The notes under the pieces: generated by a model
What the model was told of the DNA's origin: nothing
The model's database searches: none
Seen by the model: only the letters and a program-made list of their open reading frames with translations
Part shown: positions 9,655 to 16,896 of the stretch, one piece after another
Layout of the letters: each line of letters opens with the position of its first letter
How positions within the stretch are numbered: position 1 is the stretch's first letter
Translations under genes and position numbers: made by a program
Assembly (NCBI GenBank): GCA_013215605.1
Contig: JABSQW010000206.1
Coordinates: forward strand, 1-32,262
DNA from: Myxococcales bacterium
Lineage (GTDB): Bacteria; Myxococcota_A; UBA9160; SMWR01
Direction of reading: 5' to 3'
Length of the DNA stretch: 32,262 nt

Positions 9655-10236
9655 ATGTCGAACACCGAGGAGCCCCCCGTGAGACTGACGAAACCCAGGA
9701 TCCCCCCGATTCCCGAATCGGAATGGAGCGACGAGGTGCGCGAGCTTCTCGCCGGCTTCGTGCGCCCGGACGGCCGCGTCTTCAACATCTTCGGAACTCT
9801 CGCCCACCACCCGAAGCTGATGAAGCGCTGGGTCGTGTTCGCCAATCACGTACTCGGCAAGCAGACACTCTCGCCTCGCGACCGCGAGCTTGCGATCCTG
9901 CGCATCGGGTGGCTGTGTCGAGCCGAGTACGAATGGGGTCAGCACGTCGTGATCGGTCGGGATGCCGGCATCTCCGACGAGGAAATCGAACGAGTGTCTT
10001 CCGGCCCCGACGCCCGGGGCTGGCCGCCGAACGAAGCCGCGATCCTGCGGGCCGTGGACGAGCTGCACGACGACGCGATGATCACGGATTCGACGTGGAA
10101 GGTGCTGTCCGAGCACTATTCGACGGAGCAGTTGATCGATCTCGTCTTCACCGTCGGTCAGTACAACCTGGTCTCGATGGCGCTCAACACGCTGGGCGTC
10201 CAGCTCGACGACGGGATCGAGGGGTTTCCCCGGTGA
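9655..10236 (+). CDS. Carboxymuconolactone decarboxylase family protein (AhpD-like fold)
   Basis: A 193-aa all-helical protein of the CMD / AhpD superfamily. The conserved core runs about 50-140 and includes RDRELAILRIGWLC and EYEWGQH, with C88, E91 and H97. The redox CxxC pair of AhpD peroxidase partners is absent; only a single cysteine is in that position. This points to the large uncharacterised CMD subgroup and not to a classical alkylhydroperoxidase. It overlaps the following SDR gene by the GTGA junction at 10233-10236, so the two products are probably made together and may act on one intermediate. Confidence 0.82.
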   Translation: MSNTEEPPVRLTKPRIPPIPESEWSDEVRELLAGFVRPDGRVFNIFGTLAHHPKLMKRWVVFANHVLGKQTLSPRDRELAILRIGWLCRAEYEWGQHVVIGRDAGISDEEIERVSSGPDARGWPPNEAAILRAVDELHDDAMITDSTWKVLSEHYSTEQLIDLVFTVGQYNLVSMALNTLGVQLDDGIEGFPR

Positions 10237-11027
10237 GGGCCCTCGGGAAGGTCGCCGCCGTGATCGGTGCGGGCCAGACCCCCGGCGAGACGATCGGGAA
10301 CGGCCGGGCCACGGCGATCCTCCTCGCGCGCGAGGGCGCAAAGGTGATGCTCGTCGACTGCCGCCTCGAGTCCGCGCGCGAGACCCAGGCGATGATCGAA
10401 GAAGAAGGTGGCGAGTGTTTCTCGTTCGAGGCGGACGTCACCCACGAGTCGGACTGTCGCGACCTCGTGGCGGCGTGTGTCGAGCGATACGGGCGAATCG
10501 ACATCCTGCACAACAACGTCGGTATCGGTGGCGGCGACGCAGGCCCCACCCGGCTCGAAGAGGCGGATTGGGACCGCATCATGTCGGTCAACCTCAAGAG
10601 CTGCTTCCTCACGTGCAAGCACGCGCTGCCCGTCATGCGCGCGCAGGCGTCCGGGAGCATCGTGAACATCTCGTCCGTCGCGGCGGTGTGTTCCGTGGGA
10701 ATCGTGGCGTACAAGACGTCGAAGGCGGGGATGAACGCGTTCACGCACTCACTGGCCACCGGCAACGCCAGACACGGGATTCGTGTGAACGCGATCATGC
10801 CCGGGCTGATGAATACACCGATGGCCATCGAGGGCATCTCGCAGGCGAGGGGAATCGATCGCGAAGCTCTGATCAGCCAGCGCGACGCCTCCGTCCCCCT
10901 CGGCGCGAAGATGGGCACCGCGTGGGACATCGCGCACGCAGCGCTCTTCCTTCACTCGGACGAGGCGAAGTTCATCACCGGCGTGATCCTGCCGGTGGAC
11001 GGCGGGCAGAGCGCGCGCATCGGCTGA
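10233..11027 (+). CDS. Short-chain dehydrogenase/reductase (SDR)
   Basis: A 264-aa classical SDR starting with GTG inside the stop of the preceding gene (GTGA overlap). The cofactor loop is unusually long, with IGAGQTPGETIGNGRATA (about 11-28) replacing the compact TGxxxGIG motif. Other landmarks are HNNVG (93-97, V in place of A in NNAG), catalytic S147/S148 in NISS, Y160 and K164 in YKTSK, and a C-terminal ITGVILPVDGG. The D42 after strand 2 (MLVDCR) predicts NAD preference. It probably oxidises an alcohol or reduces a ketone. Overlap with the CMD-like gene suggests a coupled function. Confidence 0.88.
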   Translation: MRALGKVAAVIGAGQTPGETIGNGRATAILLAREGAKVMLVDCRLESARETQAMIEEEGGECFSFEADVTHESDCRDLVAACVERYGRIDILHNNVGIGGGDAGPTRLEEADWDRIMSVNLKSCFLTCKHALPVMRAQASGSIVNISSVAAVCSVGIVAYKTSKAGMNAFTHSLATGNARHGIRVNAIMPGLMNTPMAIEGISQARGIDREALISQRDASVPLGAKMGTAWDIAHAALFLHSDEAKFITGVILPVDGGQSARIG

Positions 11028-11071
11028 CCCTCGGATCGACGGGTCCGCCCCGTTGGATCCACCCTGGCGAC

Positions 11072-11136
11072 CCGGAGCCGCTGACTTCGCAGCGAGTCGA
11101 AGTCGAGCCGTCGATCGCACACCGTCACGGCTCCGG
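11072..11136. terminator. Nested inverted repeats between convergent genes
   Basis: An outer perfect 9-bp pair, CCGGAGCCG at 11072-11080 and CGGCTCCGG at 11128-11136, encloses a second perfect 7-bp hairpin, GACTTCG at 11083-11089 and CGAAGTC at 11098-11104. The structure sits between the ends of the convergent SDR and sulfatase genes and its right arm enters the last sulfatase codons. There is no T-run, so it could be a bidirectional Rho-independent-like or RNA-stabilising structure, or chance in GC-rich sequence. Confidence 0.3.
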
Positions 11137-13047
11137 TCGCGAAACCGGCGCGTCGCCGGTCGATTCCACGCGCTCCACGACGTAGCCGAGGGCCCGGAGG
11201 TTCTCGCGGGTGAGCTCGTCGACCACGGGCTCAGCCTCGTCGAAGAATCCGTGCACGCGAAAGTTCGCGAGAGCACAACGCGCGTTGGGGCTCCCCAGGA
11301 ACGCTACCCAGACCGTACTCCCCGACGGCCCTTCCAGTGAGATCTCTCCGTCCTCGAATGACGAGTGATTCGCCACGGGCCAATCGATGGACTTCCAGCG
11401 CTTTCGATCGAACGACGCCACGAGGTACGACACCGGCTGGTCGCAGTGGGCGCGCGCGACGAGCCGTGCGCGCCGAAGCTCTTTGGGAAAGTCGATCCGC
11501 CAGCGCACGCTCTCGCCGGGCTGGCGGTCGAGCACGATGGCGTCACCCTCCCGTCCGACGGGTCCGTCTACCGCGACAGCGCGGTCTTGCCACGCACCGT
11601 CGAAGAAGACGGTGCGGAGCATCGAGCGCTCGTCGACCTGGCGCCTCTCGTTGCTTCGCACGATGTGGTGCACGCGCTTCATGAGCGCGGCGGTCTGCTC
11701 GGGATTCACCGCGGCGAGGTCCGGCGCTTTCGGTCCCCCGGAGACGTCGTAGAGCTTTCGATCGATGGCGGCGGTGAAGTTCCACGCGTCCGTACCGGGT
11801 TCGTAGCCATCCCGGAGAACACGCCCGGTCGCTCCCCAGATCAAGCGCAACCGCGTGGTACGAAGAGACTTCCTCTCGTAGAACTGCGGACTCTCCGACC
11901 AGGCGGGCCCGGGACGCCAGACCCCCGACTGACCGTCGAGCAGCGGCCGCAGGCTGCGTCCCTGCACCGACGGGGGTACCGGAAGACCCGCGAGATCGAG
12001 GACCGTCGGCAGGATGTCGATGCTCTCGACGACCTGTGGAACTCGCCCGGCTTCGAGCCTCGCATCGTAGACGACGAGGGGAACCCGAAGGGTTTCTTCG
12101 TACATCGGAAGCGAGTGACCGTAGTGTCCGCGTTCGAGGAGACTCTCGCCGTGATCGGAGGTCACCACGAGGGTCACGCGGTCCCACAGATCGAGGCGGT
12201 CGAGGGCGTCGAAGAGCGCGCCGATCTGGTGATCGACGAAGCGGACCTCTCCGTCGTAGAGATCCGTGATGTGCCGTCGCTCTTCCTCGGTGACGGCGAG
12301 CTCCCCCGACGTCAGTGACTTCACCTGGTCGCGAGGCAGGCCGTCGCGAAAGCGCCCGTCATAATCGGGATCGACGAAGTCGCGAAATTCCGGCGGTGGC
12401 CAGTTGGGCCAGTGCGGATCGAGGATGTGCCACAGCAGGAAGAAGTTGCCGGCGCTGATCTCTTCGAGCATCGCGATGGCGGAGGCGTTGGTGGGTACGG
12501 TTGGAGCGCGAGGCTTTTCGTCGTTCACGAAAACGTCGAAGCCGCGCGAGAACCCCCGACGTTCCGAGATCGAAGGATTGTTGACGAGTGCCGCGGTCCG
12601 ATAGCCACTCTGCTGCAGGATCTCCGCGAGCGTGGGAAGTTGCGGCGAGAGTACGGCCGTGTAGCCGTGGTCGGACTCGATGTGTCCCAGGCGGTGGACG
12701 GACGGATAGACGGAGGTGAAGAGCGAAGCGATCGAAGGTGTGGTCCAGGGGCTCTGGCTGAACGCGTTCTCGAACAGGACGCCCCTCTGCGCCAGGGCGT
12801 CGAGGTGCGGACTCGTGGGACGCGGGTATCCGTATACACCGAGGTGATCGGCGCGCAGCGAATCGGGAACGATCACGATGACACCGTGCGGCCGAACAGC
12901 GGCGCCGGTCTCCGATTCGCTTCCGGCGTCTCCGGATCCGCACGCCCACGCGATGCTGAGTACGCTGCAGACGGCGGCGCGACCGACGGCGCGCGCGGCG
13001 AACGCCAGCGCGGGCGCCCCCTTCACGTGCGGAATCGAAAGCGTCAT
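11125..13047 (-). CDS. Sulfatase-fold hydrolase, putative lipoprotein, lacking formylglycine cysteine
   Basis: A 640-aa alkaline-phosphatase-superfamily protein. Residues about 55-480 are the sulfatase domain: VPDSLRADHLG (D62, metal), TSDHGES (D298, H299, metal) and YEETLRVPLVVY. The segment that normally holds the C/S-x-P-x-R formylglycine motif reads WTTPSIASLFTS, with T102 where the modified Cys or Ser should be and I106 in place of Arg. FGly-dependent sulfatase activity is therefore unlikely; a Thr nucleophile, as in phosphoethanolamine or phosphoglycerol transferases of the same superfamily, is possible. About 130 residues at the C-terminus form an extra beta-rich region followed by ENLRALGYV. 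The N-terminus has a hydrophobic stretch ending in IAWAC (C36), a weak lipobox, so it may be exported and lipid-anchored. The ATG at 13047 is chosen because it precedes this signal. Confidence 0.82.
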   Translation of the reverse strand: MTLSIPHVKGAPALAFAARAVGRAAVCSVLSIAWACGSGDAGSESETGAAVRPHGVIVIVPDSLRADHLGVYGYPRPTSPHLDALAQRGVLFENAFSQSPWTTPSIASLFTSVYPSVHRLGHIESDHGYTAVLSPQLPTLAEILQQSGYRTAALVNNPSISERRGFSRGFDVFVNDEKPRAPTVPTNASAIAMLEEISAGNFFLLWHILDPHWPNWPPPEFRDFVDPDYDGRFRDGLPRDQVKSLTSGELAVTEEERRHITDLYDGEVRFVDHQIGALFDALDRLDLWDRVTLVVTSDHGESLLERGHYGHSLPMYEETLRVPLVVYDARLEAGRVPQVVESIDILPTVLDLAGLPVPPSVQGRSLRPLLDGQSGVWRPGPAWSESPQFYERKSLRTTRLRLIWGATGRVLRDGYEPGTDAWNFTAAIDRKLYDVSGGPKAPDLAAVNPEQTAALMKRVHHIVRSNERRQVDERSMLRTVFFDGAWQDRAVAVDGPVGREGDAIVLDRQPGESVRWRIDFPKELRRARLVARAHCDQPVSYLVASFDRKRWKSIDWPVANHSSFEDGEISLEGPSGSTVWVAFLGSPNARCALANFRVHGFFDEAEPVVDELTRENLRALGYVVERVESTGDAPVSRPEP

Positions 13048-13055
13048 GGCGGGAA

Positions 13056-13061
13056 AGCGTA
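13056..13061 (-). promoter_or_regulatory. Candidate -10 element for the sulfatase-fold gene
   Basis: On the minus strand this is TACGCT, ending 8 bases before the ATG at 13047. The intervening bases (ttcccgcc) contain no Shine-Dalgarno. The arrangement suggests a leaderless transcript, but a lone TANNNT hexamer is weak evidence. Confidence 0.25.
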
Positions 13062-13078
13062 CTGAAGCCCCACAGTTT

Positions 13079-13097
13079 ATGGCAGGATTTGTGCCAT
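13079..13097. promoter_or_regulatory. Inverted repeat in the sulfatase/DUF2855 divergent region
   Basis: ATGGCA-GGATTTG-TGCCAT is a 6-bp perfect inverted repeat with a 7-base spacer. It lies between the divergently transcribed sulfatase-fold gene and the DUF2855 gene and overlaps the start of the doubtful small ORF. It could be an operator. Confidence 0.22.
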
Positions 13098-13224
13098 GAT
13101 GCAGCGCGTGTCCGGAGCCCCCAACGCGACCGACGGCCCGTACGTCTTTCACGGCTTCGATCTCTCGCTCGACGCGTACGCGGCGCGCGACGGCGGAGAC
13201 CGCAACATCGTCGGGGCATCGTGA
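13096..13224 (+). CDS. Doubtful small ORF, 42 aa
   Basis: An ATG-ATG start preceded by AGGA about 9 bases upstream opens a 42-codon frame ending at TGA 13222-13224, 34 bases before the DUF2855 start. The peptide contains PYVFHGFDLSLDAYAARDGG. I do not recognise it. It could be a small leader peptide, the remnant of a decayed gene, or a chance frame in an otherwise non-coding divergent region. Confidence 0.25.
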   Translation: MMQRVSGAPNATDGPYVFHGFDLSLDAYAARDGGDRNIVGAS

Positions 13225-13258
13225 AGCTTCCACGACCACCCGGTCAACGGAGATGAAG

Positions 13259-14365
13259 ATGGTGTCCAACCGAGACTCAGAATCCCGCGTCGATTTCCGC
13301 GTCAAGAAGGCGGCCCTCACCGAGCACGGACTCGTGAAGTCCCCCGCACCCACCGGCTCGCTTGGCCCTGGACAGGTGGTGCTCGAGGTCGATCGGTTCG
13401 CGTTCACGGCGAACAACATCAGTTACGCGGTAGCCGGCGACATGCTCGACTACTGGGGCTTCTTTCCCGCAGAAGACGGCTGGGGGCGCATTCCCGCCAT
13501 GGCGTACGCGGACGTGATCGCGTCAACGTGCGACGCAGTGGCGCTGGGGGAGCGCTTCTTCGGCTTCTTCCCAATGGCGACGCATCACGTGGTCGAAGCG
13601 CGCGCAACGGGCGAAGGCTTCATTGACGCCTCCGATCACCGCGAGAGTCACGCGGTCGTCTACCGGCAGTTCAGTCGTACGACGACGGATCCTCTCTACG
13701 ATGAAGAGTTCGAGGATGAGACGCTGCTTCTGCGCGGTCTGTTCATGACGTCGTTTCTCGTCGACGACTTCCTGGCCGACAACGAACACTACGGGGCGGA
13801 GACGCTCTTGATCTCGAGCGCATCGAGCAAGACGTCGATTGCCCTCGCGGCCTGTGCGGCGGAGCGGGGTCACGACCGCGTGGTGGGACTCACGTCTCCC
13901 GGCAACGCGGCGTTCGTCGCGAGCCTCGGATTCTACGACGAGGTCCTGCTCTACTCCGATCTCACGTCGCTTCCCGTTGATGAGCCCGCGGTATTCGTCG
14001 ACATGGCGGGGAACGCCGAGGTCAGAAACACGCTTCACCGTCACTTGCGCGACTCGCTCAAGTACGACTGCTCCGTCGGCTTGACACACTGGGACAAGGG
14101 TGGGCCCAACGCTGATCTTCCCGGTCCCGCGCCCGAGTTCTTCTTCGCGCCCGCACAGATCGCGAAGCGCAGCAAGGAGTGGGGCCCGGCCAAGCTCAGG
14201 AAAGACCTGGGAGCGTCGTGGCAGCGGTTTCGAGACGGCAGCAGCAAGTGGCTCGAAGTGGAGCGCGGCTGCGGTGAGGATGCCGTCGTCCGCGTGTACG
14301 AGGCGACGCTGTCGGGTAGCGCGAGCCCAGGGGTGGGCAACGTCCTCTCTCTCTGGGATCGCTAG
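13259..14365 (+). CDS. DUF2855 family protein
   Basis: A 368-aa protein of the uncharacterised DUF2855 family, distantly related to medium-chain (quinone oxidoreductase-like) dehydrogenases. Recognisable features are EVDRFAFTANNISYAVAGD near the N-terminus, YWGFFPAEDGWGRIPAMAYADV, GERFFGFFPMATHHVV, and a Rossmann-like half with LLISSASSKTSIALAACAAERG and VVGLTSPGNAAFVASLGFYDEV. ANNISYA and the GLTSPGN loop are family hallmarks. I favour the ATG at 13259 over the in-frame ATG at 13253 because GGAG at 13249-13252 is then 6 bases upstream; the former is too close to it. No reaction is established for the family as far as I know; a short- or branched-chain acyl/ketone reductase-type role is only inferred from fold. 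Confidence 0.85.
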   Translation: MVSNRDSESRVDFRVKKAALTEHGLVKSPAPTGSLGPGQVVLEVDRFAFTANNISYAVAGDMLDYWGFFPAEDGWGRIPAMAYADVIASTCDAVALGERFFGFFPMATHHVVEARATGEGFIDASDHRESHAVVYRQFSRTTTDPLYDEEFEDETLLLRGLFMTSFLVDDFLADNEHYGAETLLISSASSKTSIALAACAAERGHDRVVGLTSPGNAAFVASLGFYDEVLLYSDLTSLPVDEPAVFVDMAGNAEVRNTLHRHLRDSLKYDCSVGLTHWDKGGPNADLPGPAPEFFFAPAQIAKRSKEWGPAKLRKDLGASWQRFRDGSSKWLEVERGCGEDAVVRVYEATLSGSASPGVGNVLSLWDR

Positions 14366-14377
14366 CTCGCGGGGACC

Positions 14378-14400
14378 CGATCCGGGCATGGCCCGGATCG
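14378..14400. terminator. Perfect hairpin between convergent genes
   Basis: CGATCCGGGC-ATG-GCCCGGATCG is a perfect 10-bp stem with a 3-base loop, located 13 bases after the DUF2855 stop and 43 bases past the end of the convergent tetR gene. No T-run follows on either strand. It is probably a bidirectional terminator or transcript-end stabiliser. Confidence 0.5.
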
Positions 14401-14442
14401 ACGCGGCTTCACGCGCCCTTTGGGTGCTTGCTCGACGCCCGC

Positions 14443-15024
14443 CTACCCGGCGGAGAGCAGGGCGAGCACCGTCTTCTCGACGACAGCGCGCGCGCGTTTC
14501 TGCCCGAGGCCCTGCTCGGACCGGAGCTGATCCCACGCTTCGGGGGAGGTCGCGAGCTCCACGCCCTCGCGAACAGTGGCGCGAGAGGTTTCGAGCTCGG
14601 GCAGCCACGTCAGGAGGTTCTCGCGCATCTCCCGCGAGACGCGCCCGAGCTTCGCTTCCACGAACGGCGAGTTCCAGCGCTGGCGTTGGCTGGCGCGGAT
14701 GTAGGGGCGAAGGCGCTCGTAAGCGCTGGCGCGTTCGGCGATCAGCGCCGCCGCGCGTTTTTCGATGGCACCCTCGATCGGATCGCCAAAAACGCTGCGA
14801 ACCAAGCCGCGCACGTTCTTGTCGACCGCGGCATACAGCGTCTCCATGTCGGAGAAGTGTCGGAACACGCTGCGGATGCCGACCCCGGCGCGGTCCGCGA
14901 CCTGCTGTGCGGTGGGCACGGGAATGCCCTCCCCGAGGAGATCGAACAGCGCCTGGACGATCGCCTGGCGGCTGCGCTCCGAGCGCCGCGTCCGTCCGTC
15001 GACGATGTCGGGATCGAAGCTCAC
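14443..15024 (-). CDS. TetR/AcrR family transcriptional regulator
   Basis: A 193-aa one-component regulator. The N-terminal DNA-binding domain has helix-turn-helix residues about 38-62 (TAQQVADRAGVGIRSVFRHF), followed by the typical DMETLYAAV. The C-terminal ligand domain is not assignable to a subfamily. A perfect palindrome with an overlapping -10 sequence lies 30 bases upstream of the ATG, consistent with autorepression. It sits downstream of, and in the same direction as, the flavoprotein/acyl-CoA synthetase/amidohydrolase/DUF4345 gene group, 133 bases after the last of these, so it probably has its own promoter and may regulate the surrounding catabolic genes. Confidence 0.9.
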   Translation of the reverse strand: MSFDPDIVDGRTRRSERSRQAIVQALFDLLGEGIPVPTAQQVADRAGVGIRSVFRHFSDMETLYAAVDKNVRGLVRSVFGDPIEGAIEKRAAALIAERASAYERLRPYIRASQRQRWNSPFVEAKLGRVSREMRENLLTWLPELETSRATVREGVELATSPEAWDQLRSEQGLGQKRARAVVEKTVLALLSAG

Positions 15025-15050
15025 TTCTGTGGAACCCTCGGTGTGAACTC

Positions 15051-15056
15051 ATTATG
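15051..15056 (-). promoter_or_regulatory. Candidate -10 element of the tetR gene
   Basis: On the minus strand this reads CATAAT, five of six matches to TATAAT, 27 bases upstream of the tetR ATG. It overlaps one arm of the palindrome at 15054-15072, so a bound dimer would block RNA polymerase. No clear -35 was found. Confidence 0.4.
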
Positions 15057-15072
15057 ACACGCAGAGTGTCAT
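15054..15072. promoter_or_regulatory. Palindromic candidate TetR operator
   Basis: ATGACAC-GCAGA-GTGTCAT is a perfect 7-bp inverted repeat with a 5-base spacer. The total of 19 bases is in the usual size range of TetR-family operators, and its position 30 bases upstream of the tetR start and over the -10 supports autoregulation. A T-run follows on the plus strand, so a terminator is an alternative, but no plus-strand gene ends here. I did not notice a second complete copy elsewhere in the window. Confidence 0.55.
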
Positions 15073-15157
15073 TTTTCTGCGTCTTCCATCGCATCGGGTT
15101 CGCGCGTCGGCGTCGATTGATTTCTACGACTGCTGCATTGGCAGATCGCTCCCCGGC

Positions 15158-15613
15158 TCACCGAAGTGGGCGCGCGGCGGCGTGCGCCACCTGGGTCTGC
15201 CAGGCGATGAAACCCAGCGGCACCGCGAGCTCGACCAGAATGTGCCACGCAGCGTGGCTCGGATCCGGACCGCTCGCGACGAGGGCACTCAAGCGTCCGA
15301 CACCCACGGCCATGAAGCCGACGTGGATCAGACGAAACCAGGCCGTGTGGCGCTCGATGCCGGGCACGATCCAGCCCGCCATCAGCCCGATCGCGAGCCA
15401 GTTCCAACCGAGTACGCGTACCCAGGTGTCGAGCAGGGCGCGCGCGGGCTCGGCGACGTCGAGCGGGCCTTCCGCACCCGCCACGAGGGAGACGCCGTCG
15501 ATCCCGAGAACGACGAACGCGCCGCCCTTGTAGACGGCCAGGAGGGCGTTGAGGCCCACGAGGATCTGGAGTGTCCTGCGCGACCAGCCCACGCGGTTCG
15601 TCTCCGCGGCCAC
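15158..15613 (-). CDS. DUF4345-type small membrane protein
   Basis: A 151-aa protein with about four hydrophobic helices: LQILVGLNALLAVYKGGAFVVLG, a segment around VLGWNWLAIGLMAGWIV, HVGFMAVGVGRLSALVASG and ILVELAVPLGFIAWQT. The helix pattern and the conserved GVGRLSALV segment match DUF4345 family proteins, whose function is unknown. The GTG at 15613 is the first plausible start after the amidohydrolase stop at 15625; a second in-frame GTG (VGWSRRT) lies seven codons inside. It probably ends the operon that begins with the KstD-like gene at 20076. Confidence 0.68.
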   Translation of the reverse strand: MAAETNRVGWSRRTLQILVGLNALLAVYKGGAFVVLGIDGVSLVAGAEGPLDVAEPARALLDTWVRVLGWNWLAIGLMAGWIVPGIERHTAWFRLIHVGFMAVGVGRLSALVASGPDPSHAAWHILVELAVPLGFIAWQTQVAHAAARPLR

Positions 15614-15624
15614 TCGGCCCGTCG

Positions 15625-16755
15625 CTACAGGCCGTAGAGCTCCACCATGTTCCCCGCGATGATCTGATGGCGCTCGTCGGCGGGTACGTTCACGAAGTGC
15701 GCGTCGATGGTTTCTCGCGAGTAGGGGTAGTCGTTGCCGTGGTGGGGGAAGTCCGTCGACCAGGCCATGCTCTTCACGCCGATCGCGTGTCGTAGCTGCT
15801 GGACGCCCACCTTGTCGACGATGAAGGTCGCGGTGAAGTTGTCCTTGAGGTACTGGCTGGGGAGCTTTCCAAGCTCGATGCCGAGGCGGGTGCGGTTGCG
15901 CCAGTAGCGGTCGTCGATCATCTCGGCGGCGTGGGGCAGCCAGCCGACCCCGACTTCGACACCCACGAGGTGCATGCCCGGATGCCGGTGGAAGACGCCT
16001 TCGAAGATCATGTCCACGACGATTTCCGACATGCGTTGCATGCCGGCCACCGCGCCAATGGCACCGCCAGCCTCGCGCGACGACACGTGGTTCGAGGCCT
16101 GGCCCGCAAACCCGAAGTGCACGCTGATGGGGATCCCGAGCTCTTCCGCTGCCGCCCAGAACGGGTCGTCTTCCATCGACAGCTGCTTGTTGCCGCTGGG
16201 CCAGCCGGTGAGAGCCGCGCCGCGAAAACCCAGCGAGTGGGCCTGGCGCAGCTGCTGGACTGAGGTCTCGAGGTCGATGGGCGGTATGTAATAGATGGGG
16301 ATGAGCCGCGTAGAATCGGCCGCGCAGAAATCCTCCGTCAACCACTGGTTGTAGGCCTCGAAGCCCGCGCGCATGAGCTCAGCGTCGTCGTAGAGAGAGA
16401 AGCTCATGATCGCGCGCTGGGGGGGGTAGAGGATCTCGGCGGCGACGCCGTCGTTGTCGAGGATCTTGAGCCGCTCCTTGCCGTCGTGCACGGAGGGATG
16501 GATGTTGTCGCCGTAGCGGAAGCCCATCCAAGCCATCTTCTCGCGCGGAATGTGGACGCAGACAACGAGGCCCAGGGGCGCGGGGTCGCCATTGGGGTCG
16601 TAGAGCCAGGCGTCGCCGCCCTCGGCGTCTTTCACGAGCTTGGGGGCTCGGTCCTGGTACTTGGGGTCGAGCCACTTCTCCCAGAGATCCGGCGGCTCCA
16701 CGATGTGCGAATCACTCGAGATGATCTGATAGGTCCGTCCGGTGGGCGCGGGCAT
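15625..16755 (-). CDS. Amidohydrolase-2 family metal-dependent hydrolase
   Basis: A 376-aa TIM-barrel protein of the amidohydrolase-2 (ACMSD-like) family. Visible site residues are D15-x-H17 in SSDSHIVEP, H213 in PISVHFGF, and D335 in WSTDFPHH. The GVEVGVGWLPHAAEMID segment is typical of the family, whose members decarboxylate or hydrolyse aromatic or vinylogous acids and lactone-type compounds. Here the substrate is unknown. AAGGAG upstream of the ATG at 16755 supports the start. It lies 141 bases downstream of the acyl-CoA synthetase on the same strand and may have its own promoter (see 16786-16815). Confidence 0.87.
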   Translation of the reverse strand: MPAPTGRTYQIISSDSHIVEPPDLWEKWLDPKYQDRAPKLVKDAEGGDAWLYDPNGDPAPLGLVVCVHIPREKMAWMGFRYGDNIHPSVHDGKERLKILDNDGVAAEILYPPQRAIMSFSLYDDAELMRAGFEAYNQWLTEDFCAADSTRLIPIYYIPPIDLETSVQQLRQAHSLGFRGAALTGWPSGNKQLSMEDDPFWAAAEELGIPISVHFGFAGQASNHVSSREAGGAIGAVAGMQRMSEIVVDMIFEGVFHRHPGMHLVGVEVGVGWLPHAAEMIDDRYWRNRTRLGIELGKLPSQYLKDNFTATFIVDKVGVQQLRHAIGVKSMAWSTDFPHHGNDYPYSRETIDAHFVNVPADERHQIIAGNMVELYGL

Positions 16756-16785
16756 GTTCGTGGCTCCTTCTTGACAAGTTCCGCG

Positions 16786-16815
16786 ATCTTACCCAGTGGG
16801 GGCGGCCGGTGTCTA
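16786..16815 (-). promoter_or_regulatory. Candidate sigma-70-type promoter for the amidohydrolase-2 gene
   Basis: On the minus strand, TAGACA (five of six to TTGACA) at 16810-16815 is followed after 18 bases by TAAGAT (four of six to TATAAT) at 16786-16791. The start codon is 31 bases further on, with AAGGAG between. This would allow expression of the amidohydrolase and DUF4345 genes apart from the upstream flavoprotein/ligase pair. Confidence 0.33.
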
Positions 16816-16896
16816 TTCGGTGATCCTTCGCTGGCCGAACGTCGATCCACTTCGCGAGGGGGTGCCGGGCGGCCGGGTCGATGACGCGGGCCTCGC

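Noticed and set aside
11125-13047. Classical formylglycine-dependent sulfatase
   Set aside because: The nucleophile position is Thr and the motif Arg is Ile, so an FGly-based mechanism is not supported.
13048-13419. N-terminal extension of the sulfatase-fold protein to 764 aa
   Set aside because: The extension overlaps the divergent DUF2855 gene and precedes an evident signal-like hydrophobic segment, so the ATG at 13047 is the better start.
15054-15076. Rho-independent terminator on the plus strand (stem plus T-run)
   Set aside because: No plus-strand gene ends here, the stem is AT-rich, and overlap with the tetR -10 makes an operator more plausible.
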